Shown piece after piece: positions 1 to 4,277 of a stretch of DNA of 12,113 bases (within the stretch, counting starts at the first letter, position 1; every line of letters begins with the position of its first letter). Source of the DNA: JAHCIE01 sp034431435 (GTDB taxonomy: Bacteria; Chloroflexota; Anaerolineae; Epilineales; JAHCIE01); NCBI GenBank assembly GCA_034431435.1, contig DAOUDG010000039.1, forward strand, positions 1 to 12,113. The letters are read 5' to 3'. The notes beneath the pieces are model-generated. The model was not told the origin of the DNA. It ran no database searches and saw only the letters and a list, made by a program, of their open reading frames with translations. The translations under genes were made by a program, and so were the position numbers.

Positions 1-1
1 C

Positions 2-145
2 CTGGCGGGCCTGGCCGACCGCACTGCCGAGGTCAAGCAGCGCTGCCACACCGTCCTGCAGTCGCGCGCCGATGCGCTGCTGGCGACGGCTGATCAGTTG
101 ACTACCCTCATGCCGCATGTAGATCTCACCTTGGAATCAGTTTAG
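2..145 (+). CDS. C-terminal fragment of an unrecognised protein
   Basis: The open frame enters from the left edge and gives 47 residues, beginning LAGLADRTAEVKQRC and ending TLESV before a TAG stop. It is the only one of the three forward frames that stays open here up to a stop just before the next gene. The segment is rich in Ala, Leu, Arg and Gln and looks helical, possibly coiled-coil. I do not recognise the family. The C-terminal helical part of an exonuclease VII large subunit was considered, but the usual C-terminal motif is not seen. The RNase HI-like gene starts 12 nt after the stop with an AAGG ribosome binding site, so the two are probably co-transcribed. Confidence 0.6.
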   Translation: MAGLADRTAEVKQRCHTVLQSRADALLATADQLTTLMPHVDLTLESV

Positions 146-157
146 AGTAAGGCACGC

Positions 158-565
158 ATGGCGGACTACACGATTGTGTTCGACGGCGGCAGCAAGGGCA
201 ATCCGGGGTTGGGCTACGGCAGCTATCGCATCACACGCGCCCGCGACGGCAAGGCTCGCATCCGCCGCCTGGAGTACCCCGGCCAGACAACCACCAATAA
301 CGAAGCCGAGTACATGACCCTCATTCGCGCGCTGGAGGAGCTGGTCAATGGCATCCGCAAGGCGGGCCACGACCCACGCGCCTTCAGCGTCGAGGTCCAG
401 GGCGACAGCCAGCTGGTGATTCGCCAGGTGCAGGGCCAGTGGAAGGTCAGCGAGCCGCGCCTGCGTCCCCTGTGCCAGCAGGCGCAGCAACTACTGCGCG
501 CCTTCAGCCGCGCCGAGCTGAACTGGCACCGCCGCGCCAGGAGCGTCGAGGTGTTGGGGCACTGA
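158..565 (+). CDS. RNase HI-like protein (reverse-transcriptase-like / RnhA family)
   Basis: A 135-residue protein with an RNase H fold, expected to cleave the RNA strand of RNA-DNA hybrids in the cytoplasm. The first three acidic active-site motifs are visible: FDGGSKGNPG with Asp9, TNNEAEY with Glu49, and GDSQLVI with Asp83. The fourth motif, normally an Asp in an N-x-x-A-D-x-L context near the C-terminus, is not recognisable. The protein ends WHRRARSVEVLGH, where only Glu131 could supply a carboxylate. Length is close to that of short stand-alone bacterial RNase HI-like proteins. The ATG is preceded by AAGG with 5 nt spacing and lies 12 nt after the previous stop, which suggests an operon. 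The fold assignment is firm; full catalytic competence is uncertain because of the altered C-terminus. Confidence 0.88.
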   Translation: MADYTIVFDGGSKGNPGLGYGSYRITRARDGKARIRRLEYPGQTTTNNEAEYMTLIRALEELVNGIRKAGHDPRAFSVEVQGDSQLVIRQVQGQWKVSEPRLRPLCQQAQQLLRAFSRAELNWHRRARSVEVLGH

Positions 566-679
566 GGAGTGGAGCGTGGAGCAAGGGGGGCGGGACAGGG
601 AGCAGTTGCGGTTGTGGAAAGAGTGAGGGGGAGACGATAAAGGCCGTCAACTTTTTGCAGCGAATCAGCGGGATGGGCG
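566..679. other. Purine-rich intergenic stretch
   Basis: This holds G-rich, low-complexity sequence on the plus strand (GGAGCGTGGAGC at 571-582, then G-runs between about 585 and 632). No convincing terminator hairpin or gene is visible. The forward reading frame that crosses it (439-768) is a shadow of the RNase H-like gene with no family resemblance. The region marks the boundary between the housekeeping-like upstream operon and the AT-richer cassette that follows. Confidence 0.5.
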
Positions 680-709
680 TTGACAAGTCCGGGCGTAAAC
701 CGCTACAAT
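680..709 (+). promoter_or_regulatory. Strong sigma70-type promoter of the DUF6978-DUF1828 cassette
   Basis: The -35 box TTGACA (680-685) is a perfect consensus match. The -10 box TACAAT (704-709) matches 5 of 6, with an 18-nt spacer. The expected transcription start near 716 leaves a leader of only about 19 nt before the TTG start codon at 735. A direct repeat GGGCGT (675-680 and 691-696) flanks the -35 box. Confidence 0.8.
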
Positions 710-713
710 TATC

Positions 714-731
714 TGTACCAGTGGAGGTACA
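714..731 (+). promoter_or_regulatory. Inverted repeat over the start site and ribosome binding site
   Basis: TGTACC (714-719) and GGTACA (726-731) form a perfect 6-bp inverted repeat with a 6-nt centre. The site begins 5 nt after the -10 box and includes the Shine-Dalgarno GGAGG (723-727). As DNA it is placed like an operator for autoregulation. As RNA it could form a small hairpin holding part of the ribosome binding site. Both readings are inference; the symmetry itself is directly visible. Confidence 0.55.
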
Positions 732-734
732 TCC

Positions 735-1184
735 TTGTCGCTCACCCAGACCGAAGCCGATCGGCTGATTGACGTCGAGAAGAGGTTCCTGATCGAGCGA
801 CCGGTGGTACTTCCCGCGCCAGGCAAATGGTGGTACGGTGATCTAATCTCTGTCGACCGTCGTGAGGAATTCAGGCTGGGCATCTTTCGAGGGCGCTTAG
901 GCCACGCACGATACACTGCTATCCTCATGTCACATAGCCAGTCGAATGCGGTGTTGGTACGCCTCGACGTGGGCGTGTTAGGCGTGCATCCCAATCCTGA
1001 TGGTACGAGGGTTGCAGGCTCCCATCTACACCTCTACAGAGAAGGCTACGACGACAAGTTTGCCTATCCCATCGTGGGCTATCCGTTTTCGGACCCAGAT
1101 GACATCGTCAAGGGCATCGCCGACTTCTTCCTGTTTTGCAAGGTTGTTGCACCGCCACCCATCTGGCCGAGGTTGATACCATGA
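735..1184 (+). CDS. DUF6978-like protein, first gene of the cassette
   Basis: A 149-residue soluble protein of unknown function that matches the pattern I know for DUF6978. It has an N-terminal helix (LTQTEADRLIDVEKRF), a central beta-rich part with the RGR motif, and the signature HLHLYREGYDDKFAYP around residues 97-112. It ends with a helix (DDIVKGIADFFLFCK). The His97-x-His99 pair with Tyr101, Arg102 and Glu103 is the likeliest functional centre. The start is TTG, chosen because GGAGG lies 7 nt upstream and the promoter sits just before it; no ATG fits the protein's N-terminus. The TGA stop overlaps the ATG of the next gene (ATGA), so the two should be translationally coupled. G+C is clearly lower than in the flanks (about 52% in 1081-1140 against about 72% in 421-480). 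A role as toxin or antitoxin partner is inference from context. Confidence 0.82.
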   Translation: MSLTQTEADRLIDVEKRFLIERPVVLPAPGKWWYGDLISVDRREEFRLGIFRGRLGHARYTAILMSHSQSNAVLVRLDVGVLGVHPNPDGTRVAGSHLHLYREGYDDKFAYPIVGYPFSDPDDIVKGIADFFLFCKVVAPPPIWPRLIP

Positions 1185-1942
1185 TGCGCGACTGTGACGA
1201 GCTCATCCGACAGTACATAGATTGGCTTGAGCAGGGGATGCGAGTGCAGCGCCTGGATGGCGTGTGCGAAATCGTAACCCCCTTCCTCGATCGCCACAAT
1301 GATCCGCTTGCTCTGTACCTCAGCGAGGAGAGCGGGCGCTACGTGCTGTCCGACGACGGCTATGTGCTAGGCGACCTAGTCATGTCGGGGGTCGATACGA
1401 GTGGAGACCGCCGGGCCAGGATTCTGGACACTATCCTGACCGGGTTCGGCGTCGACAATGCAGATGGAGAACTGCGGGTCGAGGCCGGGCCTGATAACCT
1501 GGGTGACGCGCAGCATCGCTTGATTCAGGCCATGCTGGCTGTCAATGACCTCTTCGTCCTGGGCCGGGACCATGTGCGATCTGTGTTCCTCGACGATGTT
1601 GCGTCCTTCTTGCGCGAGCACAAGGTGCGTTTCACTACCAATGTGCCGCGAAAGGGGCGAAGCGGGATACCGCACAACTTCGACTTTGTTGTACCTGCCG
1701 CAGGCGAAGTACCCGAGCGCTACATTCGCGCCATTAATCGACCGAACAAGGATAACATCTCGCAGTACTGCTGGGCCTGGGTTGACACCATCGATGCGCG
1801 CCCGCCAAGTTCGCAGGCGTACGCATTCTTGAATGACGAGAAGCCCGTCCCTCGCGAGCTTCTCGCAGCGCTCCACAACTATCGCATCGAGCCGGTCCCT
1901 TGGGGCGAGCGCGAGGAGGTTGCGCAGAAACTCGCCGCGTAG
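1181..1942 (+). CDS. DUF1828/DUF1829 domain protein, second gene of the cassette
   Basis: A 253-residue soluble protein. The N-terminal part (about residues 5-120) matches DUF1828: YIDWLEQ, then EIVTPFLDRHND, then GRYVLSDDGYVLGDLVMSGVD and HRLIQAMLAVNDLF. The C-terminal part (about 150-245) matches DUF1829: FTTNVPRKGRSG, HNFDFVVP, AINRPNKDN and FLNDEKPVP. The FDFVVP strand with Asp168, followed by AINRPNK with Lys190, loosely recalls the acidic-lysine layout of PD-(D/E)XK nucleases; that is my inference, not an established activity. Such proteins are common in phage, plasmid and island contexts. The start at 1181 is preferred because it overlaps the upstream stop as ATGA and has GAGG 8 nt before it. 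A TTG at 1136 would extend into the upstream gene and is rejected. An intrinsic terminator follows 26 nt after the stop. Confidence 0.87.
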   Translation: MMRDCDELIRQYIDWLEQGMRVQRLDGVCEIVTPFLDRHNDPLALYLSEESGRYVLSDDGYVLGDLVMSGVDTSGDRRARILDTILTGFGVDNADGELRVEAGPDNLGDAQHRLIQAMLAVNDLFVLGRDHVRSVFLDDVASFLREHKVRFTTNVPRKGRSGIPHNFDFVVPAAGEVPERYIRAINRPNKDNISQYCWAWVDTIDARPPSSQAYAFLNDEKPVPRELLAALHNYRIEPVPWGEREEVAQKLAA

Positions 1943-1967
1943 TCGGCGAGGCGACACCTCACTCATC

Positions 1968-2004
1968 AGAAGGCCCAGGCTGACCACCCGTCTGGGCTTT
2001 CTTT
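1968..2004 (+). terminator. Intrinsic terminator of the DUF6978-DUF1828 cassette
   Basis: An 11-bp stem pairs 1968-1978 (AGAAGGCCCAG) with 1992-2002 (CTGGGCTTTCT). It has one G-T pair and a 13-nt loop, and runs into a T-rich tract (TTTCTTT, 1998-2004). It lies just after the DUF1828 stop and closes the cassette. Confidence 0.8.
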
Positions 2005-2079
2005 GCGTCCGCACTTGCCCCCAAGCGCGAACGGGTCCACGACCCCCTCTCGTGCGACCTACCCCCTAGGGCCGCACTC

Positions 2080-2123
2080 CAAGAAGAAAGAAAGAGCGTG
2101 GAGCGACCTACATCGCTCCATGC
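2080..2123 (-). terminator. Intrinsic terminator of the M4 protease operon
   Basis: Read on the minus strand, an 11-bp stem pairs GCATGGAGCGA (2123-2113) with TCGCTCCACGC (2106-2096), with one G-T pair and a 6-nt loop. It is followed by the T-rich tract TCTTTCTTTCTTCTT. It lies 22 nt after the stop of the emfourin-like gene, as expected for the end of this operon. Confidence 0.8.
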
Positions 2124-2144
2124 CCCACGCTTCCCGCTCTACGT

Positions 2145-2687
2145 CTACGCCGGGAACAGTTTCGTCAGGAAATTCACCAGCGCCGCCTCGCTCGCATCCA
2201 TCGCGCCGGGGGTCAACTCCGCCTGGCGCACGGTCCGCCCCGACCGCGTCGCCACCTCAGACACAAAGGCGTCGGGGCTGGAACGAGCCGCTGGCCTGGG
2301 CGACAGCAGGTACGCCTTTATCAGGCGGCGCAGCTCGCCCATCTCCATGCTGCTCAGAACACGGACCGAGCGGCGGCGCGGCTCAGGATGCGGGGCCAGC
2401 GTCCGGTATGAGACGCGCCCATCGCGGAACACCACTACCTCGCGGGAACTGAAACGCAGCCCACCGCTCTTGCGAAGCGCGGCGACGGCCGTACCGGGTA
2501 GCACGAGGGGGTCAGCGTCGAATAGCGAGGGCATCTCGGCAGCGTCCGACGTCGGCTCGCCCTTGCGATGGCTGGCCGCCGCTGTCGGCGTCAGGCTCGT
2601 GTCCACATCCGCGCCACCCAACCCCAGGCCACCCAGGAGCACCTCGTCATCAGTGGGCCGGTCGGCTGGAGTCCTCTTGTTGGGCAT
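2145..2687 (-). CDS. Emfourin-like protein, candidate M4 protease inhibitor
   Basis: A 180-residue protein without signal peptide or membrane segment. Residues 1-65 are Pro/Ala/Thr/Asp-rich and probably disordered. Residues 68-180 show the order of elements I associate with emfourin, the protealysin inhibitor. These are a first strand with KSGG (73-76), a strand pair around FRDGRVSY, a helix after a leucine turn (MEMGELRRLIKAYL), then PDAFVSEV (138-145) and RTVRQAEL strands, and a C-terminal helix (ASEAALVNFLTKL). Emfourins are small cytoplasmic proteins, usually encoded next to a protealysin-like M4 protease, that bind the protease tightly. Here an M4 protease is the first gene of the same transcript. 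The ATG lies 2 nt after the previous stop, so translation is probably coupled. The similarity is weak at sequence level. The alternative is an unrelated hypothetical protein. Confidence 0.5.
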   Translation of the reverse strand: MPNKRTPADRPTDDEVLLGGLGLGGADVDTSLTPTAAASHRKGEPTSDAAEMPSLFDADPLVLPGTAVAALRKSGGLRFSSREVVVFRDGRVSYRTLAPHPEPRRRSVRVLSSMEMGELRRLIKAYLLSPRPAARSSPDAFVSEVATRSGRTVRQAELTPGAMDASEAALVNFLTKLFPA

Positions 2688-2689
2688 GG

Positions 2690-3295
2690 CTACTTCACCT
2701 TCGCACTGGCGAGCATCTGGTCGAACTGGGCGCTGGCGGCCGCGAAGGAGTCGGCGGGCGCGGCCAGGGTGATATAGTAGGAGCGATCCTGGGTGACGAT
2801 GATGTACTCGCGCGCCTGGACCACCACCGGCAGCGACTGCCGCCGCGCCTCGTCGATGGGCTGCACGGCGTAGGCGTACTGGAACTCCTTCGCTTTCTCG
2901 GCATCCACCGCCGCATCCCTGTCGCTCAGGTAGTGATAGGAGGTCAGGTCCTGCCGCTGCTCGACGCGACGGTCGAGCAGAGTCTGGAGCGTCGGCGCGT
3001 TCTGCGGGTCGAGCAGGCGCGTCTCGACGGTGACATTCGTCTTGTAGGTCGAGGCGGTCAGCGGATCCTCCATCTTGACGACCACGTCCTGGAACGTGTC
3101 GGCCTGGGTCCAGCGGTACGGGAACGCCATGCGGAAGGGTATGTCCTGCGCCTGGAAGGCCTGGGTACGGGTCATGGCCTGCTGCCCCAACAGCCAGCCC
3201 AGCAGCAGCGCGATGGCCGTTACCAGCGCCACGCCCACATCCTTGCGCAGCATGCGAACCTGATGGATGTTCTCAGGGACTTGCGTTGCCAGCAT
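2690..3295 (-). CDS. Membrane-anchored PsbP/DUF1795-like protein
   Basis: A 201-residue protein with one hydrophobic segment at about residues 20-38 (VGVALVTAIALLLGWLLG) preceded by Arg and Lys, so most of the protein should lie outside the membrane. The rest fits the Mog1/PsbP/DUF1795 alpha-beta fold. It starts with FRMAFPYRWTQ, followed by VVVKMEDPL, a TNVTVETR strand, a helix region, and QYAYAVQP. The final block, EYIIVTQDRSYYITLAAPADSF with a closing helix, is typical of these domains. The biochemical role of such domains in bacteria is generally unknown. A lipobox cysteine is absent, so it is not a lipoprotein. It sits 15 nt after the PrsW-like gene and 2 nt before the emfourin-like gene. 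The start at 3295 has AAGG upstream; Met15 is an alternative. Confidence 0.7.
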   Translation of the reverse strand: MLATQVPENIHQVRMLRKDVGVALVTAIALLLGWLLGQQAMTRTQAFQAQDIPFRMAFPYRWTQADTFQDVVVKMEDPLTASTYKTNVTVETRLLDPQNAPTLQTLLDRRVEQRQDLTSYHYLSDRDAAVDAEKAKEFQYAYAVQPIDEARRQSLPVVVQAREYIIVTQDRSYYITLAAPADSFAAASAQFDQMLASAKVK

Positions 3296-3310
3296 ACGAG
3301 TCGCCTTTCC

Positions 3311-4267
3311 CTATTGCCCGCCTGGCGCGCCGCGACGAAGGGTGACTTCGGTGGAGCGGCCCATGAGATAGATCAGCACGCCAAACGCACCCAGGGCCAC
3401 CAGGACTCCCATCGCCAGCGAGCGCCACGGCTCCACCGACAGGCCCGCCGACGAGATCTCGCCGATGAGCCAGGTGAAGAAGCCATTCAGGGCAGCTACC
3501 AGGCCGTAGCTGAGGGGTACGTACCACACTGGCTTGTGGGCAAACTTCGCCTCGGCCATGAAGTAGCCCATCAGGCCGCCGAAGGACGCCTGGGCCAGGG
3601 AGGTGGTGACGACGTGGATGACGCCGGGCGCCAGCGCCACGCCGCCGTTGGACAGGATGTAATAGAAATTGAGCAGCGTCGCCACGCCCAGACCCGCCAC
3701 CGTGCCGTACACGATACCGTCCATGCGCTCGTCGAACTCCGGCGAGGCGTACACGAAGCGCACGGCGACATATTGGATGGCCTGCCAGGTGAAGCCGACG
3801 ATGAGGATCGAGGCCAGCAGGGAGGTCATGGTATCCACCGACGCCCACTCCGGCACGCGCAACCAGTCGTAGACCAGGCGGCGGCCGAAAAAGTCCGTCA
3901 GCAGCAGGGCGACGATGAACACCAGGACGATGCGCGTCTTCGGCTCCGGTTCCAGTCGGTCCTGGGTGTAGAAGTACCACAGCCACAGCGCGGTCGGCGC
4001 GATCGCCAGCAGCAGCCCCAGCCCAATCAGGGCCGAGCCGCTGACATCGGCGAGCAGGCTACTGAAGCCGGCGACCACGATAGCGAAGATGCCCATCACT
4101 AGAATCTGGAGTGCGCCCGCCCGCCAGAAGCCAGCATGGGGCTTGTTGACGACGGCGAAGTGATGGTCGCAGTAGACGCGCTGCCCCAGGGTGTTGTAGG
4201 GCGGGAACACCGGCGTGTCACAGACACAACAGCGAAGCGCTGGCGGCGATGCGCTCTGGTCAGTCAT
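3311..4267 (-). CDS. PrsW-fold membrane protein with N-terminal zinc-finger-like motif; probable pseudoprotease
   Basis: A 318-residue polytopic membrane protein. Residues 13-36 contain C-x-x-C (13 and 16) and C-D-H-H (33-36), a likely zinc site facing the cytoplasm. Hydrophobic segments from about 48 to 300 match the PrsW order: YTQDRLEPEP (100-109), FDERMDGIVYGTVAGLG (178-194), LMGYFMAEAKF (232-242) and a C-terminal ALNGFF. PrsW proteins are glutamic intramembrane proteases. By comparison with B. subtilis PrsW from memory, the EExxK motif is replaced by WQAIQ (161-165), the Glu of LEN by Leu199, and the two His by Gln226 and Asn261. Proteolysis is therefore unlikely. The start at 4267 is chosen because a GGGGGGAG binding site sits in the 10-nt gap after the M4 gene; a longer frame to 4348 would run inside the M4 gene. 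The role may be regulation or scaffolding of the exported protease (inference). Confidence 0.8.
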   Translation of the reverse strand: MTDQSASPPALRCCVCDTPVFPPYNTLGQRVYCDHHFAVVNKPHAGFWRAGALQILVMGIFAIVVAGFSSLLADVSGSALIGLGLLLAIAPTALWLWYFYTQDRLEPEPKTRIVLVFIVALLLTDFFGRRLVYDWLRVPEWASVDTMTSLLASILIVGFTWQAIQYVAVRFVYASPEFDERMDGIVYGTVAGLGVATLLNFYYILSNGGVALAPGVIHVVTTSLAQASFGGLMGYFMAEAKFAHKPVWYVPLSYGLVAALNGFFTWLIGEISSAGLSVEPWRSLAMGVLVALGAFGVLIYLMGRSTEVTLRRGAPGGQ

Positions 4268-4277
4268 GCTCCCCCCG

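Noticed and set aside
585..632. G-quadruplex in the purine-rich gap after the RNase H-like gene
   Set aside because: G-runs are present, but the loop to the last run is over 20 nt, so four runs within normal loop lengths cannot be made.
1136..1180. Earlier TTG start of the DUF1828 protein
   Set aside because: It overlaps the upstream gene by about 50 nt without a ribosome binding site. The ATGA overlap at 1181 is a standard coupled start and matches the family's N-terminus.
2933..4102. Long plus-strand open frame (389 codons) antisense to the PrsW-like and PsbP-like genes
   Set aside because: The product is a His/Gln/Arg/Asp-rich low-complexity sequence typical of a shadow frame in GC-rich DNA, while the minus strand encodes recognisable membrane proteins.
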